Below, piece after piece: positions 42,700 through 50,471 of a DNA stretch of 64,000 nucleotides. Positions within the stretch are counted from its first letter, which is position 1, and the number at the start of each line of letters is the position of its first letter. The translations under genes and the position numbers were made by a program. The notes beneath the pieces were generated by a model. That model saw nothing but the letters and a program-made list of their open reading frames with translations. It made no database searches and was not told where the DNA came from. The DNA lies in contig JAGATQ010000016.1 of assembly GCA_017621205.1 (NCBI GenBank), positions 62,001-126,000 of the forward strand. The letters run 5' to 3'. This stretch comes from Lachnospira sp. Its GTDB lineage: Bacteria > Bacillota > Clostridia > Lachnospirales > Lachnospiraceae.

Positions 42700-43760
42700 A
42701 ACTCCACCAAACTATCCCCCTTCTCCATTGCAAGCTCATATCCTATCTGGTGTATCTTATCTGCAAGACGTTCCCTGTGTTCTGCCGCCTCCGTCCCGGT
42801 ACATAGTTTATTATCATATAATGTATACTGCTTTCTGACATCCTTAGGAGAGAGGTTCGGCATCAATACATTCGCACCAGCAAGCAACCCCAATTCCCTT
42901 CCATTTGATGAAATCGTTCCTAACGCTGTCGTCGCGGGAAGCAGCACCTTAGGATGCATTAACCGTATGATTGCAAGAAGCTTTACAGTCATTATAAGGC
43001 TTCCCGGTTTTTCTTTCCCAAAGGGGGTATCCTTCTGTGGAAGAAAGGGACCAATCCCGACCATATGGGGCTTTAGCTCCTTTAAATAATAAATATCCTC
43101 TATAATATCCTCCACTGTCTGAAAGGGAGAGCCCACCATAAATCCTGCTCCTACCTGATAGCCAATCTCTTTTAAATCTTCAAGACATCTCCTACGGTTA
43201 GCAAAGGACATCGACTTTGGATGCAATTTTTCATAATGAGCCTGACTGGCAGTTTCATGCCGGAGCAGATATCTGCTTGCTCCTGCCTCATACCAGCATT
43301 CATACGCCTCCCTCTCCCATTCTCCGAAAGAGAGGGTAATGGCACAATCCGAAAATAAGCGATGAATCTCTGCTACAAGCTCTGCCAAATCCTCCTTCGT
43401 ATAATGTCCATCCTCGCCTCCCTGAAGTACAAAGGTACGGTAACCAAGCATATAACCTGCCCTACAGCAATCGACAATCTCCTTATGTGTCAGACGATAC
43501 CGTTCCACTCTGCTATTGCTTCTGCGAATTCCACAATAATAGCAGTCATTTCTGCAATAATTGGTAAATTCAATCAAGCCCCGGACATATACCTTTTTTC
43601 CATACCACTGCTCCCGAACCCTCCTTGCACTGGCATAAAGATATTCAAGTGCCTCTGGCGATTCCATGAGCAGAAGCTGACGAAGCTGTTCCCTCTCTAA
43701 ACATGTAGTTGTACATAATTCATCAACGATTTCTCTTAAACCACTTATTTCTAAGTTCAA
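42696..43760 (-). CDS. hydE: [FeFe]-hydrogenase H-cluster radical SAM maturase
   Basis: A 354-residue radical SAM enzyme that helps build the diiron subcluster of [FeFe]-hydrogenase. The cluster motif is C69-x3-C73-x2-C76 in FTNYCRNDCYYCGIRRSN, and YRTFVLQGGEDG, LRHETASQAHYEKLHP, GAGFMVGSPFQT and FLPQKDTPF are typical HydE blocks. BioB-like relatives differ in these blocks. The start is a TTG at 43760 with AAGGAG 6 bases upstream; the next in-frame ATG would delete conserved sequence. hydA, hydF and hydG are not in the window. Confidence 0.9.
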   Translation of the reverse strand: MNLEISGLREIVDELCTTTCLEREQLRQLLLMESPEALEYLYASARRVREQWYGKKVYVRGLIEFTNYCRNDCYYCGIRRSNSRVERYRLTHKEIVDCCRAGYMLGYRTFVLQGGEDGHYTKEDLAELVAEIHRLFSDCAITLSFGEWEREAYECWYEAGASRYLLRHETASQAHYEKLHPKSMSFANRRRCLEDLKEIGYQVGAGFMVGSPFQTVEDIIEDIYYLKELKPHMVGIGPFLPQKDTPFGKEKPGSLIMTVKLLAIIRLMHPKVLLPATTALGTISSNGRELGLLAGANVLMPNLSPKDVRKQYTLYDNKLCTGTEAAEHRERLADKIHQIGYELAMEKGDSLVEL

Positions 43761-43834
43761 TTGATTCTCCTTTATACCTATCAGATAATTATGAAACTCA
43801 TTTCCATCAAGCAGTAAGACATTTTCGCAAATAC

Positions 43835-45607
43835 CTATATTCCAAAATAAGAAAAATGCATATAATCTTTGCGGTCGCCCCAGATACCTCTTGGGAACCC
43901 ATATTCGGCAAAAGCATTTTCGATATCACCATTTCGTTTTATGGAATATGCGTATTTTTTCGGATTCCAATATTTCCCTACCTTAGGTTTTCCATTGTCA
44001 AACATGGCATTATAATTCGCATTGATATCAACTGCCAGCCCCTGTCCATGCTGCCCACTCCGCCAGCTATAACAGCCAACCTCGTAAATCGGTGCCTTCT
44101 CCTTGCCATGATAAATTTTATTAAAAATTTTCTTCAACGTTGGGGCAATTGCCTTATTACAGGTAATGTATTTTGTCCTCGTAATCTTGGCACCCGACAT
44201 TCCACGCTTAAAATCCCACACCTTCACTTTGATGGTTGTCATGTGCTTTCGTGCTTCCTTGTCCGACTTGTATTCAGAACCCTTTTTGTAGATTCTCTTA
44301 TATTTGCTGTCGTAGCTTTCTGCTTCATATCCATAATAATCACCATAGGCGGTGAACTTTGCTTCCTTTCCCATCGTCTTTGCACCATTTACTACCCGGT
44401 AAGCAACAATTTTAAACTGGTAAGCAACCCCATTGCGAACCTTAAGCTTCGCTGTCCGGCTGGATGCGGAGGTTACCTTCAACTGCTTATAATCATTTTT
44501 TGTGCTCTTTAGATACACAATATACCCCTGTGCCCCAGTTACTGCCTTCCAGCTGATTGTCATCCGGGTCGGTGTTTTGGTCTTTGCAGTCATGCTCTTT
44601 ACCTTATCAAGCTGTGGAACAGCAAAAACAGTAGCCCCAGCCTGTCCCTCTACCCTGGTACCATTCACCAACGTATAACCGTATATCTGATAGTAATAGG
44701 TAACGCCACAGGTTAGGTTCTTATCTGTATATTTTACAATACTATTCTGATTAATATCTGCAATCTCCTCATATACTCCCCCTTCTGCCAACGAACGCTT
44801 TATAATGTATCCCTGTGCATCGCCTAGCTTTTCCCATGTGAGCTTTAGGGATGTATAGGAAGCAGATACTACTTTAAGTTTTTCCACCGCCTTAAGTAGC
44901 ACCTGTGCATTTACTACATTGGAAAAAGCACCATAAATTGTTTGTCCCTCCCGGACATCATACGCACGAATCTGATAGTAATAGGTGCCACCAATCTGTA
45001 CATTATAATCCCCAAAAAGGACACAACCATTTGGAAAGGATTTTACGATATCATATTCATCCAGCTCCCAGTCAAAATCATACTCATCGGTAATACTCTT
45101 CAGAAGGGTATAACTCCCCTCTGCCCCTGTCTCACTACGGTAAATCTCATAACCGTCATGTTGACCTGTTCCCGCCTGAAAGCCCAGAATAATGCGATTG
45201 TTCTGCGTTGCTGCCGCCTTAATTGCTGTCACAGCAGCAATCGGCTGGTCATAGCGAACCACATTGGATGCAATACGTTGTCCATCTAAATATGTTACTA
45301 CCTGATAGTAGTAATAATCGGAAATAATGCGGGTATCCCTATAGGTGGTAACACCTTTGTCAACAGTAGCGTATGCGTAGCTGTCCCCCACTGAAAAGTC
45401 ATTGGTAAGCTTTCGATAAATAAAATATTGTTCTGCACCCTCTACTGCACTCCAACCAAGCACAGCACATCCATTCTCATCATGGGCAGTCAGAACCGGA
45501 GCTGTTATTTCATTTTCCTCTGCCTGACTGGAAATAGGCTGAAGCAAAAGCCCCATACATAATACAATAGAAAATAATACGGATAAGTAGATATTGCGTT
45601 TCTTCAT
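43835..45607 (-). CDS. Secreted FnIII-repeat protein with VanY-like D,D-carboxypeptidase domain
   Basis: A 590-residue secreted protein. The signal peptide MKKRNIYLSVLFSIVLCMGL is followed by four FnIII-like modules with the W-x-AVEGAEQYFIYR, VKWEKLGDAQGYIIKR-type and TISWKAVTGAQGYIVYLK pattern, and a C-terminal peptidase M15/VanY-like domain from about residue 480: SGQHGQGLAVDINANYN gives the zinc-binding HxxxxxxD and DYMHFSYFGI the second zinc His. It likely trims peptidoglycan peptides outside the cell. ATG 45607 follows AAGGAGG; the longer frame to 45652 lacks a site. It precedes hydE by 74 bases. Confidence 0.82.
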   Translation of the reverse strand: MKKRNIYLSVLFSIVLCMGLLLQPISSQAEENEITAPVLTAHDENGCAVLGWSAVEGAEQYFIYRKLTNDFSVGDSYAYATVDKGVTTYRDTRIISDYYYYQVVTYLDGQRIASNVVRYDQPIAAVTAIKAAATQNNRIILGFQAGTGQHDGYEIYRSETGAEGSYTLLKSITDEYDFDWELDEYDIVKSFPNGCVLFGDYNVQIGGTYYYQIRAYDVREGQTIYGAFSNVVNAQVLLKAVEKLKVVSASYTSLKLTWEKLGDAQGYIIKRSLAEGGVYEEIADINQNSIVKYTDKNLTCGVTYYYQIYGYTLVNGTRVEGQAGATVFAVPQLDKVKSMTAKTKTPTRMTISWKAVTGAQGYIVYLKSTKNDYKQLKVTSASSRTAKLKVRNGVAYQFKIVAYRVVNGAKTMGKEAKFTAYGDYYGYEAESYDSKYKRIYKKGSEYKSDKEARKHMTTIKVKVWDFKRGMSGAKITRTKYITCNKAIAPTLKKIFNKIYHGKEKAPIYEVGCYSWRSGQHGQGLAVDINANYNAMFDNGKPKVGKYWNPKKYAYSIKRNGDIENAFAEYGFPRGIWGDRKDYMHFSYFGI

Positions 45608-45719
45608 AAGTTCATCCTCCTTATGCCTATTATACCATACAATTTCTTTCATTGACTATCAAAAGTTCTACACAGATATGGCAGTAGTATTTACTTTTTT
45701 AAAATCCATTGAAAAGCTC

Positions 45720-45748
45720 TTGATTTTTACCGTGAAATCCACTATGCT
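45720..45748 (+). promoter_or_regulatory. Likely purC promoter
   Basis: TTGATT (45720-45725), 17 bases, TATGCT (45743-45748). The start point would be near 45755, giving a ~180-base leader that includes the hairpin motif at 45829-45900. The rest of 45608-45934 shows no gene, and no purine riboswitch or PurR box is recognisable. Confidence 0.5.
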
Positions 45749-45828
45749 AGACAAGAAAAGAACGGAAACGCTTTTTCCAATAATCATGCAGCAACCTATA
45801 TAAGCGTCTGCAAAACAAGAAGTGACAC

Positions 45829-45900
45829 AATTATCCAGTATACCTCTAGTACAGTAATTTGTAATTAACCGGACTAGTTAAAATTAAGTTCTGGATAATT
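45829..45900 (+). promoter_or_regulatory. Structured motif in the purC leader, shared with the MATE leader
   Basis: CTAGTACAGTAATTTGTAAT starting at 45846 and running on to ...CCGGACT at 45875 is a 30-base motif matched at 27 of 30 positions in the leader of the MATE gene (minus strand 55609-55580), in the same orientation relative to the gene. Outer arms AATTATCCAG (45829-45838) and CTGGATAATT (45891-45900) pair perfectly, but the latter can also pair with AATTAACCGG (45863-45872), giving two exclusive folds, as in attenuators. Confidence 0.55.
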
Positions 45901-45934
45901 ATGTTAAAGAATATTTAGATTGTGAGGTACAAAT

Positions 45935-46807
45935 ATGAGCGAAATGAAACCGATAAAAGAAGGTAAAGTAAGAGAGATTTATGATAACGGAGATAATCTG
46001 ATTATGGTGGCAACCGACCGTATCAGCTGCTTTGATGTTATTTTAAAAAACAAGATTGATAAGAAGGGAACTGTTTTAACCCAGATGTCTAAATTCTGGT
46101 TTGATATGACCACAGATATCCTTCCAAATCACATGCTTTCCGCAGATGTGAAGGATATGCCGGAATTTTTCCAGCAGGAGAAATTCGACGGTAATTCCAT
46201 GATGTGTAAAAAGCTTACCATGCTTCCTGTGGAGTGTATTGTCCGTGGTTATATTACCGGAAGCGGCTGGGCAAGCTATCAGAAAAATGGAACCGTTTGT
46301 GGTATAACACTCCCGGAAGGATTACAGGAATCCGATATGCTTCCAGAACCTATTTATACCCCCTCCACAAAGGCAGAGATTGGTGACCATGATGAGAATA
46401 TTTCTTTTGAGCAGAGTATCGATGTACTGGAGAAGGATTTTCCGGGCAAGGGAAAGGAATATGCCGAAAAGCTTCGTGACTACACGATTGCATTATATAA
46501 AAAATGTGCAGATTATGCATTAGAAAAAGGAATTATTATTGCGGATACCAAGTTTGAGTTTGGCTTAGATGAGAACGGCAATATCGTTCTCGGTGATGAA
46601 ATGCTAACACCGGACAGCTCCCGCTTCTGGCCTGCAAAAGGCTATGAGCCAGGACACGGACAGCCATCCTTTGACAAGCAGTTTGCAAGAGACTGGTTAA
46701 AGGATAATGAAGAGAAACATGACTGGGAACTTCCACAAGACATTGCCCAGAAAACGATTGATAAATATTTAGAAGCATACGAGCTGCTGACAGGTAAGGC
46801 ATTATAA
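45935..46807 (+). CDS. purC: SAICAR synthase
   Basis: A 290-residue enzyme joining aspartate to CAIR in purine synthesis. KEGKVREIYD, LIMVATDRISCFDVIL, ECIVRGYITGSGWASYQKNG, GDHDENISFEQ, ADTKFEFGLDENG and DEMLTPDSSRFWPAKGYEPG are full-length family motifs. GAGG lies before ATG 45935. It is a single-gene unit with its own promoter, structured leader and terminator, separate from purE about 1.7 kb away on the other strand. Confidence 0.96.
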   Translation: MSEMKPIKEGKVREIYDNGDNLIMVATDRISCFDVILKNKIDKKGTVLTQMSKFWFDMTTDILPNHMLSADVKDMPEFFQQEKFDGNSMMCKKLTMLPVECIVRGYITGSGWASYQKNGTVCGITLPEGLQESDMLPEPIYTPSTKAEIGDHDENISFEQSIDVLEKDFPGKGKEYAEKLRDYTIALYKKCADYALEKGIIIADTKFEFGLDENGNIVLGDEMLTPDSSRFWPAKGYEPGHGQPSFDKQFARDWLKDNEEKHDWELPQDIAQKTIDKYLEAYELLTGKAL

Positions 46808-46890
46808 ATTACTTGTATGCATAATGAAAGGACTGCTTAGAAGTTTCATTTTTTCATTAAATTCGGTTTTTCCATAATGATTATTTGAAA

Positions 46891-46926
46891 GGACGAACAA
46901 CCATGCTGGTTATTCGTCCTTTTTTA
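46891..46926 (+). terminator. Rho-independent terminator of purC
   Basis: GGACGAACAACC and GGTTATTCGTCC pair (12 bp, one mismatch) around a short loop and are followed by TTTTTT (46920-46925). It slightly overlaps the end of the convergent MBL hydrolase gene. Confidence 0.85.
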
Positions 46927-47517
46927 CATTAATGTTAACTGCTTTTCATTCACATGAGCATAATGGATTACCTTGGGATGATAACTCATAATAAGTTCCC
47001 AATCCTTCTGCAAACCCTTATTATCCTCATAAGCGGCAAGATATTCCATCGGCTCTAAATCCCCTACCATGCAATCCCCATTATCCAAAACAATAGATAC
47101 ACTATCCTTGCTATGGCTTGCCGTTGCAATAATCTCTCCTTCAATTCCCATGTTATGAAGAATAGCTCTGCTTTCTTTGCAAGTAATGACAGTAGCAAGC
47201 GTTTCATCAATTGGCTCATATAACATATAACTATCCCGCTTGAATATATCATCAGAAAAATGAACATATTCACGTTGAATATCCATACACAACAAGCTTA
47301 TGCCTAATTTCACCAATTCACTGATTAGTCCCATATGGTCAGGATGATAATGTGTCGCTAAAACATAGGTAATATCAGATGTCGATAGATGATTCCCTTT
47401 AAGTGCCTTATAAAAAAGTGGCAATGTTCCAGCATAATCTGTATCAATCAATAAGCCACCTTGGTTTCCACGAACAAAATACATATTGGTATTTCCATAT
47501 CTTAGTTTGGTTATCAT
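46924..47517 (-). CDS. Metallo-beta-lactamase-fold hydrolase
   Basis: A 197-residue MBL-fold protein with ATHYHPDHMGLISEL, the HxHxDH metal motif (first His-x-His, then Asp-His), Asp and His later in HSKDSVSIVLDNGDCMVGD. The fold is shared by thioesterase, glyoxalase II-like and RNase-type enzymes; the substrate cannot be deduced. It overlaps the preceding nuclease gene by 4 bases, so the two are translationally coupled. Confidence 0.85.
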   Translation of the reverse strand: MITKLRYGNTNMYFVRGNQGGLLIDTDYAGTLPLFYKALKGNHLSTSDITYVLATHYHPDHMGLISELVKLGISLLCMDIQREYVHFSDDIFKRDSYMLYEPIDETLATVITCKESRAILHNMGIEGEIIATASHSKDSVSIVLDNGDCMVGDLEPMEYLAAYEDNKGLQKDWELIMSYHPKVIHYAHVNEKQLTLM

Positions 47518-48326
47518 ACTAGCTGTAAGCCTTTCTTTAATTCCAGCACCTGTTCCAGTGTAAGTCCGGAATACATTGCAACCTTTTCCAGTGGCAAATC
47601 TCCTCCTTCTAACATCCTTATTGCCACATCCATTTTTTCCTGTTCTATTCCCTGTTCTATTCCCTGTTCTATTCCCTGTTCATATTTTTCCTGATAATTC
47701 ATCTGCAACGTCATATAATCCAACCTCCATTTCTCATTCTTCCGAACAGACTGTACCGCCTCATCTAATTCTCTGGTAAAATCATCTTCTGGCTCCTTAC
47801 CATCAATAAAATCAAGTAATCGTTCCATTTCTGGGGTAACGTCATCCATGGTCCCCTTCGTATTTAAAATTATTTTTGTTGTATCATCACCTAACCCCAG
47901 CTCTGTATTCTGGATACAGCGATTTTCAAAGGTATATATGTGACGTCCCTCACCAAATAAATCAAAGGTGCATACAAAGATAACAAAGCTACGCTTTAAA
48001 TTCTTATAATTATCTCCCTTCTCCAAGATATTCAAATCTATCATACCTTGATAATATCTTGTTCTTTTAGGGAGATTTCTATTCTCCGTAGTCTGCATCT
48101 CTATATTATATACTGTTTCACTTCCATCCTCCACATAAATATCTAAACGCACACTTTTTGCATCTGCTAATATATCTATTGTCTCCTGCGACTTTGGATA
48201 TTCAATATGTGCTATTTTTATGTCAAGCACCCTCTCTAAAAAAGGTTTGCAAAACTTTGGATTTCTCATGATAACACTGAACATAAAATCATCCTTTATC
48301 TGCAATTCTTCAAAGACCTTCTCCAT
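47514..48326 (-). CDS. Rpn/PD-(D/E)XK family nuclease or putative transposase
   Basis: A 270-residue protein of the PD-(D/E)XK family transposase group (Rpn-like, PF12784 type). MEKVFEELQIKDDFMFSVIMRNPKFCKPFLERVLDIKI is the usual start; the catalytic core is VRLDIYVEDGSETVYNIEMQ (D...ExQ). Relatives promote RecA-independent recombination by cutting DNA. Near the C terminus are three perfect copies of a 12-base repeat encoding EQGI, common in this family. ATG 48326 has GGAGGAG upstream, better than the GTG at 48344. It is followed by the MBL hydrolase gene. Confidence 0.85.
   Translation of the reverse strand: MEKVFEELQIKDDFMFSVIMRNPKFCKPFLERVLDIKIAHIEYPKSQETIDILADAKSVRLDIYVEDGSETVYNIEMQTTENRNLPKRTRYYQGMIDLNILEKGDNYKNLKRSFVIFVCTFDLFGEGRHIYTFENRCIQNTELGLGDDTTKIILNTKGTMDDVTPEMERLLDFIDGKEPEDDFTRELDEAVQSVRKNEKWRLDYMTLQMNYQEKYEQGIEQGIEQGIEQEKMDVAIRMLEGGDLPLEKVAMYSGLTLEQVLELKKGLQLV
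47641..47682 (-). repeat. In-frame 12-bp tandem repeat (EQGI) in the Rpn-like gene
   Basis: TGTTCTATTCCC occurs three times in a row from 47641, with a fourth partial copy. The unit is a multiple of three, so copy-number change would lengthen a helical linker without shifting the frame. Confidence 0.8.
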
Positions 48327-48414
48327 AATAATACTCTCCTCCACTTTTACCTTTATTATAATATGTGCTTGTACTGTTTACAAGCACCGATTTTATCAAT
48401 ACATCAATCATAAC

Positions 48415-48454
48415 AAAAAATGCTACACCCCACATAATCATTAGGATGCAGCAT
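48415..48454 (-). terminator. Rho-independent terminator of purE
   Basis: On the minus strand ATGCTGCATCC pairs with GGGTGTAGCAT (with G-U pairs), followed by TTTTTT (48420-48415). A second palindrome, GTGCTTGTA-CTGT-TTACAAGCAC, lies at 48364-48386 before the Rpn-like gene. A 64-codon frame across here is not convincing. Confidence 0.7.
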
Positions 48455-48475
48455 CGCTCTCGTCTAATCCAATCT

Positions 48476-48964
48476 CTACTGATACTTTTCCATAACCTCC
48501 GCATTGGCTTTCATAGCCGCCACTTCCATGTCTTTACGATCCTTTAACATGCGTTTCTTAATCTCAGGATGCTGGTTTGCCATAATCTGTAATGCAAGAT
48601 AAGCCGCATTCTTACTTCCGTTAATCGCAACAGTAGCAACCGGAATTCCGGATGGCATCTGCACAATGGACATCAGGGCATCCATACCATCTAATACCGC
48701 CCCGGAAAGCGGTACACCAATCACTGGAAGCACCGTCTGGGAAGCCACTACTCCCGGCAATGCGGCTGCCATTCCCGCTGCGGTAATAATTGCTTCCGTT
48801 CCATTATTATTACATTCCTCAATAAATGAGGATAACCCTTCATGTGCACGATGGGCAGATAAACATCTAACATTGACCTCCACCCCATAATCCTTCAATA
48901 TCCCAACTGCTGGCTCTACCTTAGAAAGGTCACTGGTTGACCCCATAATAATTGCTACCTTCAT
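48476..48964 (-). CDS. purE: N5-carboxyaminoimidazole ribonucleotide mutase
   Basis: A 162-residue class I PurE that converts N5-CAIR to CAIR in purine synthesis. VAIIMGSTSDLSKVEPAVGIL, CLSAHRAHEGLSSFIEE, ITAAGMAAALPGVVASQTVLPVIGVPLSG and MPSGIPVATVAINGSKNAAYLA are canonical. ATG 48964 lies after GAGGG; the frame to 49009 is extended without support. It supplies the substrate step before PurC, though the two genes are on opposite strands and separately controlled. Confidence 0.95.
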   Translation of the reverse strand: MKVAIIMGSTSDLSKVEPAVGILKDYGVEVNVRCLSAHRAHEGLSSFIEECNNNGTEAIITAAGMAAALPGVVASQTVLPVIGVPLSGAVLDGMDALMSIVQMPSGIPVATVAINGSKNAAYLALQIMANQHPEIKKRMLKDRKDMEVAAMKANAEVMEKYQ

Positions 48965-49027
48965 GTATTTCCCTCTTTTCTTTTTATTGTAGTATTGAAT
49001 ATATGGCACAATATGTTAACCTTTTTT

Positions 49028-49056
49028 ATTATACTTTAGATGGGGAGGAAAGGCAA
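49028..49056 (-). promoter_or_regulatory. purE promoter
   Basis: Minus strand TTGCCT (49056-49051), 17 bases, TATAAT (49033-49028), about 64 bases before ATG 48964. Element E1 lies upstream and is not part of this transcript. Confidence 0.65.
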
Positions 49057-49101
49057 TAAATTGGTGGTAATTTTATTAGTTGCTAAATGGCAATTTATTA
49101 A

Positions 49102-49131
49102 ATGAGTATTTGCTAGATGAGTATTCGCTAA
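49102..49131. repeat. Short direct repeat upstream of the purE promoter
   Basis: ATGAGTATTTGCTAG and ATGAGTATTCGCTAA follow each other (13 of 15 identical), 45 bases upstream of the purE minus-35 box, with a further partial copy (GCTAAATGGCAAT) at about 49082. Could be regulator sites or a by-product of the adjacent element. Confidence 0.5.
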
Positions 49132-49134
49132 ATA

Positions 49135-49370
49135 GCATGGGAGGGGGACGCACTATAGCATTTGTTCCGTTGTGCGGGAATAAGTATTTCTAAGATATTC
49201 CCATGGATGTATTATGTGCTGACGCAACCGACGCCAACTCGCCATCCAGGCTCGGTGGCGTCTTTTCGGGACATCCTTGTCCCGAAATTGCTGGTTACCA
49301 GAAGGGAATATCAAGAAATACTAATCCCCTACCAAAGTCACAAATGCTATAGTACGTCCCCCTTCCATGC
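49135..49370 (+). repeat. Large structured element E1
   Basis: A 236-base palindromic rod. Outer arms 49135-49165 and 49340-49370 pair over 31 positions with two mismatches. A second helix joins the GGGAATAAGTATTTCT region (49177) with AGAAATACTAATCCC (49314). The head has two hairpins: GACGCCA...TGGCGTC (49230-49262) and TTTCGGGACA...TGTCCCGAAA (49264-49287). The interior is nearly the same as E2 on the other strand at 49537-49770. No open frame of note; no transposase. Looks like a folded RNA or a folded-DNA repeat. Confidence 0.75.
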
Positions 49371-49536
49371 CCCTTCACATTACAGATAAACCACATTTCT
49401 TAGAAAAAAGTTTAGGCAATTGACTTGTTTCTTGTTATTAGAAAACATTATTATAACCAGCTCAAACTGAATCAGCCGCTAGAACCGCTTCAACTGCTTC
49501 GGTTGTGAAAGAAAACTTATTCGTAATTTCAAGGCG

Positions 49537-49770
49537 GGCATAAAACAGGAAGGTACTATGGATTTGTGACTTTGGAAGGGAATTTGTATTTCTTGATATT
49601 CCCATTAATCTACAGCAATTTCGGGACTGGATGTCCCGAAAAGACACCACTGAGCCTGGATGGCGAATCGGCGTCGCTTGCGTCACACATTAATTCCAAT
49701 ATGGGAATATCCTAGAAATACTTATTCCCGTACAACGGAACAAATCCATAGTACCTTCCTGTTTTATGCC
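49537..49770 (-). repeat. Large structured element E2, inverted copy of E1
   Basis: Outer arms 49537-49567 and 49740-49770 are perfectly complementary over 31 bases, yet differ in sequence from the E1 arms (TACTATGGATTTGT against ACTATAGCATTTGT next to the core). The interior keeps TTGTTCCGTTGT, GGGAATAAGTATTTCT, GCCATCCAGGCTC and TTTTCGGGACATCC. Paired changes that keep helices intact argue for selection on structure. It lies 40 bases after the ribU stop codon. The spacer 49371-49536 holds nothing else recognisable apart from TTTAGGCAATTG at 49411, also seen at two leader palindromes. Confidence 0.75.
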
Positions 49771-49810
49771 ATTTTAACCTACAAATATTTTCCTTTCATA
49801 ACAAGCTATC

Positions 49811-50431
49811 CTATTCACCCTGCCCCTTAATAATCGGTGAAATCCGCTTGTATATCAACATTGTAAGAACAACATCAATCATTCCCTTTATAAATGTAAA
49901 TGGCATATTAAAGATAATCAGACACTTTAACAATGTATCCGCACCGGAATAAATTGCCTTGTACGCTTCAATAATGGATTCCATTGGCATCAGCAGGGAA
50001 TAAAAGGGATATACAATAAAATAATTGGAAGCCACACTAACCACTGCCATTACTGCCGCCCCGATAAGGGAGCCAAGCAATGCACTTTTTTTACTTTTAT
50101 TGCGGCGATATATCAAACCAGCAGGTATCACAAAGCACGCTCCTAAAATAAAGTTTGACAGCTCCCCAACGCCGCCACTCTGGGATACCAGCAAATGTAA
50201 TACATTTTTCACAGCACAGATGACTACACCAGATAGCGGCCCCATAGAAAACGCACCAATCAATTCCGGCAAATCCGAAAAATCCAGCTTTACAAAACCG
50301 GGAATCAGCATCGGGACAGGGAACTCCAGATATTGCAACACCAAGGCAACTGCTGATAACATAGCTGTCATTGCCATAAAGCGGGGATTCATGCGTTTTA
50401 CTCTTGTTTTATTCACTGGGTTCTTCTCCAT
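49811..50431 (-). CDS. ribU: ECF transporter S component, riboflavin type
   Basis: A 206-residue membrane protein with six helices. MAMTAMLSAVALVLQYLEFPVPMLIPGFVKLDFSDLPELIGAFSMGPLSGVVICAVKNVLH (read in part) is the RibU signature, where FLKLDFSDLP and the KN-LH motif line the riboflavin pocket. It would work with the EcfAAT module encoded elsewhere. No FMN riboswitch is visible in the 40-base gap upstream; the gene appears to be the third in an operon with the lipoprotein and NUDIX genes. TAGGAG precedes ATG 50431. Confidence 0.88.
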   Translation of the reverse strand: MEKNPVNKTRVKRMNPRFMAMTAMLSAVALVLQYLEFPVPMLIPGFVKLDFSDLPELIGAFSMGPLSGVVICAVKNVLHLLVSQSGGVGELSNFILGACFVIPAGLIYRRNKSKKSALLGSLIGAAVMAVVSVASNYFIVYPFYSLLMPMESIIEAYKAIYSGADTLLKCLIIFNMPFTFIKGMIDVVLTMLIYKRISPIIKGQGE

Positions 50432-50471
50432 CGTTTCTGCTCCTATTGTTATGTATAATCAATAACTGCCT

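Noticed and set aside
45755..45934. Possible purine (guanine/adenine) riboswitch or PurR box before purC
   Set aside because: The invariant purine aptamer loops and PurBox sequences are not present; only the hairpin motif shared with the MATE leader is seen.
47641..47682. Repeat array resembling a CRISPR
   Set aside because: The units are 12 bases, contiguous, without spacers, and lie in frame inside a coding region. No cas gene is present anywhere in the window.
48310..48504. 64-codon minus-strand frame with one hydrophobic helix between purE and the Rpn-like gene
   Set aside because: It overlaps the end of purE and the purE terminator, has no convincing ribosome binding site, and looks like chance coding through the hairpins.
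49135..49770. Reading E1 and E2 as the terminal repeats of one composite transposon
   Set aside because: Only 166 non-coding bases lie between them and there is no transposase; each copy is itself a complete palindrome.
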